Assembly: GCA_024653485.1 (NCBI GenBank)
Contig: JANLFY010000009.1
Coordinates: 85,918-149,917 of the forward strand
Direction: 5' to 3'
DNA: 64,000 nucleotides
DNA from: Bacillota bacterium
GTDB lineage: Bacteria; Bacillota; SHA-98; UBA4971
How positions within the stretch are numbered: the stretch's first letter is position 1; the number at the start of each line of letters is the position of its first letter. The position numbers and the translations under genes are program-made. Below are positions 8,754 through 18,065 of the stretch, in pieces. The notes below the pieces were generated by a model. The model had not been told where the DNA came from and did no database searches. It saw only the letters and a program-made list of their open reading frames with translations.

Positions 8754-10760
8754 GTGACAGAGATGCCCGATATCGCGCTCATAGCGCCGTATGACAACCT
8801 CGCCACGGTGGCTCAGGACGTCCTACGCAGCATTGGAAAGCCTGTGAGAGTAGAGCGCGCGCTATTGGGCGACGCGCCAGAGGTCGCGCGGCGTCTCAAG
8901 AAAGAAGGGGTGCAGGTCCTGATCAGCCGCGGCGGGACAGCGCTCATTCTTCAAGACGCTCGCGACCTGGGCCTTCCCGTAGTGGAGATCCGAGTGACCG
9001 CCTACGACGTGGTTCGGGCTGTTGCACGGGCAAAGTGCTTCGGCCGCCACATAGGCATCGTGGGCTTCGAGAACATGGTGCTGGGGGCAAGCACGCTGAG
9101 CGACGCCATGGACGTGGACATAAAGGAGTTTCTCCTGGAACGGGCCCTGGACGCGGATAGAATGGTGCGAACCGCAATTGATGACGGGGTCGATGTCCTC
9201 ATAGGCGGCGTGATCACGGTGAGGACCGCCGAACGGCACGGCGCCAAAGCCGTCCTCATAGAGTCCGGTCCCGAGGCCGTCAGGCAGGCCATTGATGAAG
9301 CACTTCGTGTCTTGTGGGTGAAGAAGCACGAGATGGCTCGGACAGAGCAATTCAAGCTCATCGTAGATAACGTATCAGACGGAATCATCTCTGTAGACGC
9401 CGCAGGACACATCACGGTATTCAACGAGGCAGCCGAGCGACTGACCGGCCTTTCCGTCGCCGATGCAATGGGACGCCACGTGAGCGAGGTTCTACCTGGC
9501 GTTGACTTCGCCGGAGTCCTGGCGACCGCCTCGCAACGGCAGAGCGGCCATCGTGAGCACCCTGCCGGCTCTCGACCGCGGCCTGCAGCACCTGAAGTGT
9601 GCCGCGTGAACGGAACCCTCGTCAGCGTGACTCGCGTGGCCATCATAGTCGACGGTCTGTGTGTGGGAGCGATCGGCACATTCCAGGACATCGGCAGACT
9701 ACAGGCCCTGGAGAAGGACCTCCGCAAACGTCTTTATGCCCGTGGCCACGTGGCTCGGTTCACGTTCGGAGACGTTGTGGGGGGTAGCAGCGCGATCCAG
9801 GCCACTGTCGCAAAGGCGAAACGGTTCGCGAGCGTCGACTCCACGGTCCTCATTCTCGGAGAGACGGGAACGGGAAAAGAGCTTTTCGCCCAGAGCATCC
9901 ACAACGCAAGCGCCAGGCGTGACGGGCCGTTCGTCGCCGTGAACTGCGCCGCGCTTCCGGAGAGCCTGCTTGAGAGCGAACTGTTCGGGTACGTTGAAGG
10001 TGCCTTCACAGGAGCCAAGCGAGAAGGGAAACAGGGTCTGTTTGAGCTAGCTCACCACGGAACGATCTTCCTCGATGAAATCGGTGGCATGCCTTTGCGT
10101 CTCCAGGTTCGCCTTCTCAGGGTCCTCCAGGAAAGGGAGGTCATGCGGCTCGGCGACGACCGAACTATACCAGTGGATGTCCGCATAATCGCCGCCTCAA
10201 ACAAGGACCTTCGCAAGCTCGTTGCGGAGGGTGTCTTCCAACCGGATCTGTACTACCGCCTTGATGTCCTCAAGCTAGTAGTACCTCCCTTGCGCGACCG
10301 GCGGGAGGACATACCTCTTCTCGCGAACGCGTTCGCGAAGACTCTATCGCGCAAGCTGGGAAAGGCTTTCCAAGGTTTCGCCAACGAAGCCCTTTCTCTT
10401 TTGTCGGCTCACGCATGGCCCGGCAACGTAAGAGAGCTAAAGAATGCCGTGGAGAAGTGCCTGGTTCTCTCCGATGACGGGATCATCACACCGAGCCACG
10501 TGCTTGACGCCTTGGGGGAAGACTCAGTTTCGTCCACTGGTGGCCTGGATGACCCGACCCAACTCCGAGCAGACCTCCAGAGCCTTGTCAAGGCGGCAGA
10601 ACGCGAAGGCATCGCCCGTGCCATCCGAGAGTGTCACGGCAACAGAAGCGAGGCCGCTCGTCGCCTCGGAATCGATCGCACCACGCTGTGGCGCAAGCTG
10701 AGAAACGACACCGCCAGCCAACATCACAGCGCACGCCGAGACAGCAGCCCGGGCTCATAA
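8754..10760 (+). CDS. Sigma-54-dependent activator with PrpR N-terminal domain and PAS domain
   Basis: 668-residue enhancer-binding protein. Order of domains: PrpR_N ligand-sensing domain (about 5-190, starts IALIAPYDNL), PAS (about 200-310, FKLIVDNVSDGIISVDAAGH), AAA+ sigma-54 interaction domain with Walker A GETGTGKE, the sigma-54 contact loop GAFTGA, and Walker B TIFLDEIGG, then a C-terminal Fis-type helix-turn-helix (GNRSEAARRLGIDRTTLWRKL, minus last residue). It should bind upstream of the sigma-54 promoter at 11019-11033 and open it in response to a small organic acid. The GTG at 8754 and the ATG at 8763 are both possible starts; GGGGTG before the ATG makes 8763 at least as likely. Regulators of this kind often sit beside propionate, tartrate or amino-acid catabolic operons. 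Confidence 0.93.
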   Translation: MTEMPDIALIAPYDNLATVAQDVLRSIGKPVRVERALLGDAPEVARRLKKEGVQVLISRGGTALILQDARDLGLPVVEIRVTAYDVVRAVARAKCFGRHIGIVGFENMVLGASTLSDAMDVDIKEFLLERALDADRMVRTAIDDGVDVLIGGVITVRTAERHGAKAVLIESGPEAVRQAIDEALRVLWVKKHEMARTEQFKLIVDNVSDGIISVDAAGHITVFNEAAERLTGLSVADAMGRHVSEVLPGVDFAGVLATASQRQSGHREHPAGSRPRPAAPEVCRVNGTLVSVTRVAIIVDGLCVGAIGTFQDIGRLQALEKDLRKRLYARGHVARFTFGDVVGGSSAIQATVAKAKRFASVDSTVLILGETGTGKELFAQSIHNASARRDGPFVAVNCAALPESLLESELFGYVEGAFTGAKREGKQGLFELAHHGTIFLDEIGGMPLRLQVRLLRVLQEREVMRLGDDRTIPVDVRIIAASNKDLRKLVAEGVFQPDLYYRLDVLKLVVPPLRDRREDIPLLANAFAKTLSRKLGKAFQGFANEALSLLSAHAWPGNVRELKNAVEKCLVLSDDGIITPSHVLDALGEDSVSSTGGLDDPTQLRADLQSLVKAAEREGIARAIRECHGNRSEAARRLGIDRTTLWRKLRNDTASQHHSARRDSSPGS

Positions 10761-11182
10761 CCACGTGGTGCTCGGCTCGCGGGCAGTCGCGCAATGTACT
10801 CACCACGATCGCGCAGAGGACGCCACCTGCACCCTCGCCCTCTCGTTTGCCATTCGGTGTGAGCAGACGCACGGCCGCAGACCGACCGATGTTGTTCGCG
10901 GTACGTTGCACTGTCGCAATATCGACGCTGCCCTTCTGCAACATGCGGCAGCCGACCCGCACGCCGCGAGGTCACGTTCACCCAAGTCCTCAGCCACAGT
11001 TCGGCACCCCCGAAACACTGGCACGCCACTTGCGAACGTCTTACGGTGATGCATGGTCGCCGCTACTACCCTCTCCCGGTCCCCAGTGAGACCGGACGAG
11101 TGAGCTGGGTCCGTGCACCAAGCTGAACGAGACGTCTACAGAGGAATCGGCGACGCGACTTTGAAGGCGAGGTGATGTTCCC
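10761..11182 (+). promoter_or_regulatory. Upstream control region of the larA-tctCAB-dehydrogenase operon
   Basis: 422 bp without a gene. It contains the sigma-54 promoter (11019-11033). About 100 bp upstream of that lies TTGCACTGTCGCAA (10906-10919), a small inverted repeat at a distance usual for an activator site; this assignment is a guess. Confidence 0.5.
11019..11033 (+). promoter_or_regulatory. Sigma-54 (RpoN) promoter, -24/-12 elements
   Basis: TGGCAC at 11019-11024, five bases, then TTGC at 11030-11033, an exact match to the TGGCAC-N5-TTGC consensus. It predicts a start near 11045 and lies between the sigma-54 activator gene and the LarA-family gene, in the direction of the latter. 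The match to both elements and the adjacent cognate activator make this a strong call. Confidence 0.9.
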
Positions 11183-12481
11183 GTGGTTCTGGACTTGAGG
11201 TATGGCCGGTCCAGCGTCTCCCTAGACTTGGACAAGCTCGGAAAAACCCAAGTCCTGCTGGGCAAGGAGGCCGAACGCCTTCCAGATCTCCGTGCTGAGG
11301 TTCTCCACAAGCTCAGATGCCCGACGGGCGTCCGCAGCCTTGTCGAAGAAGTGACACGCACGCGAAGCAGAAGGGTCGCTATCATCGTCAACGACGTCAC
11401 CAGGCCTACACCCTACGCCGACGTCTTGCCACCCCTTCTAGGCGAAATCCGAAGGGCGGGCGTGCCCGACACCCACGTGACGCTCGTCGTCGCTACCGGG
11501 ATCCACCGCGGGATGACAGCCGAAGAGCTCCGGCTGACACTGGGCGGGGACGTCTGCGACAGGTACGAGGTCGCAAATCACGATTGCGACGACCAGACCC
11601 GCCTGGTCCATCTCGGTCGGCTCAGCTTCGGAACGGAGCTCTATGTGAATCGACTCGTGCTCGAGGCGGACTTCGTCTTGGCCACCGGGGTCATCTCGCC
11701 CCACTACTTCGCTGGATTCTCCGGCGGCAGGAAAGCAATACTTCCAGGCGTATCAGGTCGAGGCTCCATCTCACACAATCACTCCCTCATGACCTCCAAA
11801 GCGGCCACTGTGTGCAACCTGGAGGGAAACCCGGTCCACATCGAGATGGTCGAAGCCGCACGCAAGGTCGGTGTGCATTTCATCGTGAACACAGTGACCG
11901 ATGGGCTTGGAAAGACGGCGGGTGTAGTGGCGGGTGACGTTGAGAGTGCGTGGCTCGAGGGAGTGGAGATGTGCTCGCGTTTCGTCGTTGCCCCTGTGGC
12001 ACGGGAGGTTGACGTGGTGATTGCCAGCGCGGGCGGGTTTCCAAAGGACATCAACGTCTATCAGGCGCAGAAGGCCATCGACAACGCCGAACGCGCGACG
12101 AGACGCGGAGGCACCATCGTGCTTCTGGCTGAGTGCCCGGAAGGATGCGGAGAGCAGACCTTCGAGAGTTGGATGATGAACGCGCAGAGCCTTGATGACA
12201 TCTTCAGCCGCTTCGCCGCCGGGTTCGAGCTTGGGGGGCACAAGGCGTACAGTCTGGCCAGAGTGCTGCGGGATAAGGAAGTAATCCTGGTCTCCTCTCT
12301 CGACCAAGCCTTCGTGCGAAAGCTCTTCATGACCCCCGCCAGGAGCCTTGATCAGGCGCTCGAGATGGTAAGGTCAAAGCATGGGAGCGAGTATGAGTCA
12401 GTCGTGATGCCGTGCGCAGGAAACGTTATCCCCGTCCCGGGAGGTGATGTCGAGGATCGTCCCATACTGCAGACCCCTTGA
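11183..12481 (+). CDS. larA: LarA-family nickel-dependent racemase/epimerase (DUF2088)
   Basis: 432-residue protein of the lactate racemase family, which uses a nickel-pincer nucleotide to interconvert stereoisomers of 2-hydroxyacids. The residues that matter in LarA are present: His in ATGIHRGMT, His and Lys in SPHYFAGFSGGRKAILPG (the Lys that tethers the cofactor), and His in SHNHS. Start is GTG at 11183. It is the first gene after the sigma-54 promoter and is followed by a tricarboxylate transporter and a tartrate/D-malate-type dehydrogenase, so the likely substrate is a hydroxy-dicarboxylate such as malate or tartrate rather than lactate. The cofactor-building genes larB, larC and larE are not in this window. 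Substrate assignment is inference. Confidence 0.85.
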   Translation: MVLDLRYGRSSVSLDLDKLGKTQVLLGKEAERLPDLRAEVLHKLRCPTGVRSLVEEVTRTRSRRVAIIVNDVTRPTPYADVLPPLLGEIRRAGVPDTHVTLVVATGIHRGMTAEELRLTLGGDVCDRYEVANHDCDDQTRLVHLGRLSFGTELYVNRLVLEADFVLATGVISPHYFAGFSGGRKAILPGVSGRGSISHNHSLMTSKAATVCNLEGNPVHIEMVEAARKVGVHFIVNTVTDGLGKTAGVVAGDVESAWLEGVEMCSRFVVAPVAREVDVVIASAGGFPKDINVYQAQKAIDNAERATRRGGTIVLLAECPEGCGEQTFESWMMNAQSLDDIFSRFAAGFELGGHKAYSLARVLRDKEVILVSSLDQAFVRKLFMTPARSLDQALEMVRSKHGSEYESVVMPCAGNVIPVPGGDVEDRPILQTP

Positions 12482-12541
12482 CGCTGTGTGGAAACGAAGT
12501 CGAACTGCGACGAACACACGAACTTCAGGGAGGTAAGGGAA

Positions 12542-13507
12542 ATGCGCCTTGTAACGAGAGTCGTTGCGGTGTGCGTGGTCGTTTCGCTGACTCTGATCGG
12601 TTCCGTGGTGTCCGCAGCCGCGAAGTTTCCCGAGAAACCCGTAAACTATCTGATTTGCTTCGACCCCGGTGGAGAGTCAGACATAACGGCGCGGCTGCAA
12701 CAGCCTTTCCTCGAGCAGGTCCTTGGGGTGAAAGTGGTCATCTCGTACAAGACCGGAGGCGGAGGCGCCGTCGGCTGGTCAGAGCTGGTACGCTCGAAAC
12801 CCGACGGGTACACGATGGCGGGAGACAACTTGCCCCATACGATACTCCAGCCGTTGCAGCGCGGAGACGCGGGGTACAAGACCGAGCAACTCAAACGAGT
12901 CTATTGCTTCGAGAGTACCCCGAACGCCCTCGTCGTAAGGAAGGATAGCCCCTTCAAGACACTCAAGGACCTCGTAGACTACGCCAAGGAGCACCCGGAG
13001 GTGGTGACCCTCGGGGGTAGCGGGAGCTGGTCCGCCAACCACTTAGGCGTTCTCGAGCTCAATCAGGCGGCCGGTATCAAGTTGACCTACATACCATTCA
13101 GCGGCTCGGGCGCAGTCGTCCCCGCGTTGCTCGGAGGCCACGTAACAGGACTCATGACGTACACGACTATGGCTGTTCAGTACAAGGACCAAATGCGTGT
13201 GCTGGCGGTCGCGGCTGAGAAGCGCTCGGCTGTCTTGCCTGACGCTCCCACGTTCAGAGAGCTTGGCTACGACATAGTTGAAGGAGCGTATCGAGGAGTC
13301 TCCGTTCCCCCGAATACACCTGATGACATCGTCAAGATACTGGCCGACGCATTCGATAAGGTAAACCGCAACACGGACTTTCAGAAGAAGATGCAGGAGA
13401 TGGCGTTCGATCTCGAGTTCATGGGGCCCGAAGAGTACGAGAAGTTCGTTCAGTCGAGGCGTCCCTACTATGAGAAACTCCTCAAGGACCTCGGCGTGCT
13501 GAAGTAG
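12542..13507 (+). CDS. tctC: Tripartite tricarboxylate transporter, solute-binding protein TctC (Bug family)
   Basis: 321-residue extracytoplasmic binding protein that captures a carboxylate and delivers it to the TctA/TctB permease. It has a Sec signal peptide (MRLVTRVVAVCVVVSLTLIG, cleavage near SAAA-K) and typical Bug features: the FPEKPVNYLICFDPGGESD opening and the PFSGSGAVVPALLGGHV ligand loop. The frame is open from a GTG at 12488, but the ATG at 12542 with GGGAGGTAAGG upstream begins the signal peptide. Bug ligands are mostly dicarboxylates, citrate or aromatic acids. It is followed by a stable hairpin (13546-13583) before the permease genes, which probably keeps this transcript more abundant than theirs. 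Confidence 0.93.
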   Translation: MRLVTRVVAVCVVVSLTLIGSVVSAAAKFPEKPVNYLICFDPGGESDITARLQQPFLEQVLGVKVVISYKTGGGGAVGWSELVRSKPDGYTMAGDNLPHTILQPLQRGDAGYKTEQLKRVYCFESTPNALVVRKDSPFKTLKDLVDYAKEHPEVVTLGGSGSWSANHLGVLELNQAAGIKLTYIPFSGSGAVVPALLGGHVTGLMTYTTMAVQYKDQMRVLAVAAEKRSAVLPDAPTFRELGYDIVEGAYRGVSVPPNTPDDIVKILADAFDKVNRNTDFQKKMQEMAFDLEFMGPEEYEKFVQSRRPYYEKLLKDLGVLK

Positions 13508-13545
13508 GCGAAGTGCACGAGGACGTGCGAAGCGTGGCGCGCACA

Positions 13546-13583
13546 GTCGGGGCAGGTCCGCGGACTCCCCCGCCTGCCCCGAC
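13546..13583 (+). other. Intercistronic RNA hairpin between tctC and tctA
   Basis: Perfect 11-bp inverted repeat GTCGGGGCAGG / CCTGCCCCGAC (13546-13556 with 13573-13583) just after the tctC stop, with no T-run behind it. Such hairpins after binding-protein genes act as mRNA 3'-end stabilisers or partial terminators that raise binding protein over permease. Confidence 0.6.
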
Positions 13584-13627
13584 CCTCGGTCGGAATCACA
13601 GTCAGCCAGGTGAGGATGGTGATACGA

Positions 13628-15151
13628 ATGGACGCTATAGTGTCCGGGATTATCCAGGTTCTGTCTCCCGGCAATCTCCTCTTGATGCTCGCAGGCACCG
13701 TCGGCGGCCTCATCGCAGGCGCGCTGCCAGGTCTCACGGCCACGATGGCGGTCGCCCTCGTAATCCCATTCACGTTTGTGTTGCCGCCGTTGACCGGCCT
13801 CGTGACAATGGGCGCAATCTACATGTCGGCGATATACGGTGGCAGCTTCTCCGCAATACTCATCAACACGCCGGGGACTCCCTCATCGATCGGGACTTGT
13901 TTCGACGGTTATCCCATGGCAAAGGCCGGTAGGGGTCAGGAAGCCATAGTCGTCGCCACGATATCCTCGGTCATCGGCGGGCTGTTCGGGATCGCCGTGC
14001 TTGCCTTCCTGGCGCCGCCCCTTGCTCGCGTCGCCCTGCGGTTCGGCCCTCCCGAGTACTTCTGGGTCGGCATCTTCGGGCTCAGCGTAATATCGAGCCT
14101 TGCATCGAAGTCGGTCCTCAAAGGGCTCGTCGCCGGGGCCGTAGGTCTCTTGATAGGTATGGTCGGCATCAGTCCCGTCGGAGGAAACGTGCGTTTCACG
14201 TTTGGTGAGCCGGCCCTACAAGGCGGAGTCCAACTGGTATGCGCCCTCATCGGGCTGTTCTGCATACCCGAAGTCCTTTCGCTTGTGCTCCAGGGAGCGC
14301 AGGCCTATGAAGCCGTGCGTCTCGGGAAGCAGAAAGGCGTCATCAGGTCGACGGTACAGAAGGTGTTGCGCCAGCCGGGAAATCTCTTGCGTTCCAGCGT
14401 AATCGGGACGATCGTGGGCATCGTGCCAGGCGCGGGCGGCAACATCGCCAACCTCATAGCGTACAACGAAGCGGTGCGTGCTTCGAAACACCCTGAGAAG
14501 TTTGGCACCGGGATCATTGATGGCCTGATCGCCACCGAGACATCCAACAACGCTACTGTCGGAGGCGGGTTGATTCCCCTTCTCACCCTGGGAGTACCGG
14601 GTACACCTGTGGACGCCGTCATATACGGAGGCCTTCTGCTCCAAGGGCTCCGACCCGGGCCAGAGCTGTTCCGGTTGCATGCTGATATCACGTACGGTTT
14701 CATTTTCTCTCTCTTCATCGCCACCCTCATGATGCTGGCGGTGGGCCTCGCCGTGGGGACAGCTCTTCACAGACTCGTATCGCGCATGCCCTTGAGATTC
14801 CTCGCTCCATCCATAGTCTTCCTGAGCATAATCGGGTCATACGCAATTCGAAACAACATGACGGATGTGTGGGTCATGCTCGCGTGTGGAATCATAGGGT
14901 ACGTCCTCAAGGAACTCGACTTCAACCCAGCCCCGATAGTGCTCGGCCTCATCCTCGGGCCAATCATCGAGGAGGGTCTCTTACAGTCGCTTCTCATCTC
15001 AAGGGCGTGGCAGCATCCCTGGCTCGTATTCGTCAGGAGTCCCATATCGATCATCCTGATCCTCATGACGCTGATTTCGTTTGCATGGCCATACTTGTCA
15101 TACTCCGCGGGGCGTCGTCGACGGAAGGAGGGCGCATATGTCGAGCGGTGA
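13628..15151 (+). CDS. tctA: Tripartite tricarboxylate transporter, large permease subunit TctA
   Basis: 507-residue integral membrane protein with about a dozen hydrophobic segments. It has the family opening GNLLLMLAGTVGGLIAGALP and the conserved INTPGTPSS and VPGAGGNIANLIAYN motifs that repeat in the two halves of TctA. It forms the ion-coupled carboxylate channel with TctB, fed by TctC. An in-frame GTG at 13610 exists; the ATG at 13628 with AGGTGAGG upstream gives the normal N-terminus. It ends 14 bp inside tctB. The C-A-B gene order differs from the common C-B-A order. Confidence 0.93.
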   Translation: MDAIVSGIIQVLSPGNLLLMLAGTVGGLIAGALPGLTATMAVALVIPFTFVLPPLTGLVTMGAIYMSAIYGGSFSAILINTPGTPSSIGTCFDGYPMAKAGRGQEAIVVATISSVIGGLFGIAVLAFLAPPLARVALRFGPPEYFWVGIFGLSVISSLASKSVLKGLVAGAVGLLIGMVGISPVGGNVRFTFGEPALQGGVQLVCALIGLFCIPEVLSLVLQGAQAYEAVRLGKQKGVIRSTVQKVLRQPGNLLRSSVIGTIVGIVPGAGGNIANLIAYNEAVRASKHPEKFGTGIIDGLIATETSNNATVGGGLIPLLTLGVPGTPVDAVIYGGLLLQGLRPGPELFRLHADITYGFIFSLFIATLMMLAVGLAVGTALHRLVSRMPLRFLAPSIVFLSIIGSYAIRNNMTDVWVMLACGIIGYVLKELDFNPAPIVLGLILGPIIEEGLLQSLLISRAWQHPWLVFVRSPISIILILMTLISFAWPYLSYSAGRRRRKEGAYVER

Positions 15152-15578
15152 CCGCATAGCCGCTTTGGTAGTGATGGCCGTGGCAGTCATCTTCGGCGTC
15201 CAGCTCAGAGGCCTTGAGAGCGCGGATGCCCTGTTCCCGAAATGGGTCCTTGCGCTAGCAGTCGTGATGTCCGTCTGCCTGCTCATCATGACGCTGACTG
15301 GGAGGAGTCCGCAGAAACCCCTGAAGCTTCCGAACATGCGAACCCTCGGGATGGCTGTAGGACTCATGATCTCATGGCTCATTCTCATTCCGATCGCAGG
15401 GTTCTACGTAGCAAGCGTGCTGGTGTCCACCGTCTTCGCGGTGCTTGTTGACAGCAGAGTTCGTCAGCCTCAAGCCCTCGCGACTTCATTCGCTGTCATC
15501 GCCATCGAGATCGGTGTTTTCTATGCAGTCTTCGCCAACCTGCTCGATGTCCCCTTGCCTCCCGGTTTGTTGTTCTGA
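15138..15578 (+). CDS. tctB: Tripartite tricarboxylate transporter, small permease subunit TctB
   Basis: 146-residue protein with four hydrophobic segments, matching the small TctB subunit in size and layout (opening GDRIAALVVMAVAVIFGVQL). The ATG at 15138 has GGAAGGAGGG upstream and overlaps the end of tctA by 14 bp, so the two permease subunits are translated together. TctB is poorly conserved as a family; context with tctC and tctA makes the call safe. Confidence 0.88.
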   Translation: MSSGDRIAALVVMAVAVIFGVQLRGLESADALFPKWVLALAVVMSVCLLIMTLTGRSPQKPLKLPNMRTLGMAVGLMISWLILIPIAGFYVASVLVSTVFAVLVDSRVRQPQALATSFAVIAIEIGVFYAVFANLLDVPLPPGLLF

Positions 15579-15671
15579 AGAGGCCTGAGGGGCGGACGAG
15601 CAGTGGCGCGCGGGTATGCGCAACCACGTCAGGCGCAAAGTTGACGGAAACACGTTTGGGGGATTGCAGAC

Positions 15672-16754
15672 ATGGACAACATGAGCATAGCTGTGATTCC
15701 GGGCGACGGAGTCGGTCCCGAAGTGACCGCGGAAGCGGTCAAGGTGCTGAGGGCCGCCGGCGAAGTACATGGGGGAATGGCGCTGACTTTCGTGGAGTAC
15801 TCCTGGGGCTGCGAGTACTATCTGAAGCAGGGTCGCATGATGGATGAACACGGCCTTGACGCGCTTAGAGATCACCACGCCATACTCCTGGGGGCGGTCG
15901 GAGCTCCCGGGTTGGTTCCAGACCATGTTTCCCTCTGGGGTCTCCTGCTTCCAATCCGCAAGACCTTCGACCAGTATGTGAACCTCAGACCAGTGAAGCT
16001 GCTTCGCGGCGTCCCTGGGCGACTCGTGGGCAAGGGCCCGGAAGACATCGACTTCGTGGTCGTCCGCGAGAACACAGAGGGGGAGTACTCGGGAGTCGGA
16101 GGCAGGGTGCACGTCGGAACGCCGTTCGAGGTCGCCATTCAGAGCAATGTGTTCACGCGTCACGGAACGGAGCGTGTCGTCAGATATGCCTTTGAGCTGG
16201 CAAGAAAGCGCCAGAAGGCGAGGCGCGTCATATCCGTTACGAAATCGAATGCCTGCAACTACAGCATGGTGTTCTGGGACGAGGTCTTTCACACCGTGGC
16301 AAGAGACTACCCAGACATTGAGGCGGTACAGACCCACGTAGACGCAGCGGCCATGTACGTGATCACCAAGCCGGAGTGGTTCGATGTGGTCGTCGCGACG
16401 AACCTCTTTGGAGACATCCTGACGGACGAGGGCGCGGCAATCCAGGGCAGTATCGGCCTTGCAGCAGGCGCAAACCTGAACCCGGAGAGGAAGTACCCAT
16501 CGATGTTTGAGCCGATCCACGGCTCGGCGCCTGACATAGCCGGCAAAGGGATAGCGAACCCCATCGCCACGATCTGGGCCGCCGCCATGATGCTGGATTT
16601 CCTGGGCTACGAGGATGTCGGGGCCTTGGTCATGTCCGCCATAGAACGGACTCTCCTCGACGATGCGCCGAAGCCGTTCGACCTGGGTGGAACGGCGACC
16701 ACGTCTGAGGTAGGCGATGCGGTATGCGAGAGCCTTTACCGGCTAGCGGGGTAA
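15672..16754 (+). CDS. Tartrate/D-malate dehydrogenase (isopropylmalate dehydrogenase family)
   Basis: 360-residue NAD-dependent beta-decarboxylating dehydrogenase, most like tartrate dehydrogenase/D-malate dehydrogenase (DmlA/TTUC branch). Visible: IPGDGVGPEV nucleotide-fold opening, LLGAVGAPG, the NLRPVKLL substrate-binding segment, VVRENTEGEYSG, and the metal-site motif TNLFGDILTDEGAAIQGSIG. The arginine-rich substrate loop region reads LLLPIRKTFDQYVNLRP, as in tartrate/D-malate enzymes rather than LeuB. It is the last gene of the sigma-54 operon, and together with LarA and the TTT transporter it suggests uptake, stereochemical conversion and oxidative decarboxylation of malate or tartrate to pyruvate-level products. 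The exact stereoisomer used is not decided by sequence. Confidence 0.88.
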   Translation: MDNMSIAVIPGDGVGPEVTAEAVKVLRAAGEVHGGMALTFVEYSWGCEYYLKQGRMMDEHGLDALRDHHAILLGAVGAPGLVPDHVSLWGLLLPIRKTFDQYVNLRPVKLLRGVPGRLVGKGPEDIDFVVVRENTEGEYSGVGGRVHVGTPFEVAIQSNVFTRHGTERVVRYAFELARKRQKARRVISVTKSNACNYSMVFWDEVFHTVARDYPDIEAVQTHVDAAAMYVITKPEWFDVVVATNLFGDILTDEGAAIQGSIGLAAGANLNPERKYPSMFEPIHGSAPDIAGKGIANPIATIWAAAMMLDFLGYEDVGALVMSAIERTLLDDAPKPFDLGGTATTSEVGDAVCESLYRLAG

Positions 16755-17809
16755 CGCCTAGCCGGCTGGGCGGGTAGGGCACGAGGCGCAACGCACGGCC
16801 GCCCTCTAGCCCGGTTCCGCGGCTTACTGGCGGGAGACCGGGAACTGAACAGAGTGAACAGTATTATCCCTGAAAGCACGAGAGCGCCCCCTGCGATCGC
16901 AGTGGCCGGGGGCTTCTCTTTGAGCACGGCCATCGCCAGAAGCGTGGCGCCCACCGGTTCCCCGAGGACGCTTACGGATATCACAGAGGCGCTGACGTAC
17001 CGGAGTGCCCAGTTGAACACGGTATGCCCCAAAATGGTTGGAACGACTGCAAGGGCGAGGAAAAGCACGTAATCAAAGACGGGATGCGGGTGGACGCGCG
17101 CGCCCACGACCAAGCACCCGGCGCCGAGGACGAACGAGCAGACGCCGTAGACCACAAAGGCGTACGGCGCAGTGGACAGCCGCTGCCTGACCTCCCGTCC
17201 CACGATCACGTATCCCGCGAACATCGCCGCCGACAGAATGGCGAGCATGTCGCCCAGTAGAGCGGAGTCGGCAGCCGCGGAGTCGCCCAGCCCGATCGTG
17301 GCCGATCCGACAGCGGCTACGATCGCCCCTACCACGGCCGCTGCCGGCGCAGTCTCGCGGAAGATGAGGCGGCTCGCGAGCATCACGAAAAGGGGATGCG
17401 TCTCCACGAGCACGGCGGAGCTTGCAACGGAGGTGAGCGCGAGAGACGTCATCCACGCGCCGAAATGGACCGCGAGGAGGCCGCCCGCGAGGACCGAAAG
17501 GCCGAGGTCCTTGAGGCGCATCGCCATTATCTCGCGCCGACCGCCCACGAGCGCGGGTGGCGCCAGCAGGAGCGTGGCAAGCCCCATCCGCCATGTGGCG
17601 ATCACCAGCGGAGGCGCGGACGACAGGCGCACGAAGATCGACGCGGATGACACCGCGATGACCCCCACGGCTATGGCGAGCCACGGAGCGACCGTCGGAC
17701 GGCCGGCAACCACACCTGGAGCCCTCGACGGACGCGCCATCGCCTGCCCCTTCGTCCCTGCCACGTCAGTGTCCGTTGCAGCACACCTCCGTTCTTGGCT
17801 CTCCGTCAT
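16736..17809 (-). CDS. EamA-domain drug/metabolite transporter (DMT) permease
   Basis: 357-residue inner membrane protein with ten hydrophobic helices in two EamA repeats (SSASIFVRLSSAPPLVIATW in the first; GHTVFNWALRYVSASVISVS in the second, near the usual GEP motif, here SVLGEPVGATLLA). The family exports amino acids, purines or other small metabolites. The ATG at 17809 follows AAGGAGAGCA. The C-terminal tail is Arg/Ala/Pro-rich and runs 19 bp past the convergent dehydrogenase stop. Nothing in the context fixes the substrate. Confidence 0.88.
   Translation of the reverse strand: MTESQERRCAATDTDVAGTKGQAMARPSRAPGVVAGRPTVAPWLAIAVGVIAVSSASIFVRLSSAPPLVIATWRMGLATLLLAPPALVGGRREIMAMRLKDLGLSVLAGGLLAVHFGAWMTSLALTSVASSAVLVETHPLFVMLASRLIFRETAPAAAVVGAIVAAVGSATIGLGDSAAADSALLGDMLAILSAAMFAGYVIVGREVRQRLSTAPYAFVVYGVCSFVLGAGCLVVGARVHPHPVFDYVLFLALAVVPTILGHTVFNWALRYVSASVISVSVLGEPVGATLLAMAVLKEKPPATAIAGGALVLSGIILFTLFSSRSPASKPRNRARGRPCVAPRALPAQPARRYPASR
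16739..16765. terminator. Possible bidirectional hairpin at the convergent gene end
   Basis: Perfect 8-bp inverted repeat CCGGCTAG / CTAGCCGG (16739-16746 and 16758-16765) enclosing the dehydrogenase stop codon, located exactly where two convergent genes overlap. There is no T-run on either side, so termination by itself would be weak. Confidence 0.4.
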
Positions 17810-18065
17810 TGCTCTCCTTCATTCGCCTCACGTGCTGCCTCATGTGCAGCCGCTTCAACGCACCGCCTCAACTGCCCCGAAGGACTTCCCAGAAACCCAG
17901 CCTGCCCCGGCACAGCGCGAGTCCCGGCGTGGTCGCGGCGTAGGCGCGGCGTGGGCACGGCGCAGTCGCCGCGTCGTGCGCCCAGCCCATCCCAATCCCG
18001 CAGCGCGGCTCTCGCCAGTCCCTTGGGCTTTTCACGCAACCCTGGTCAGGGTCATTGGCCGGGAT

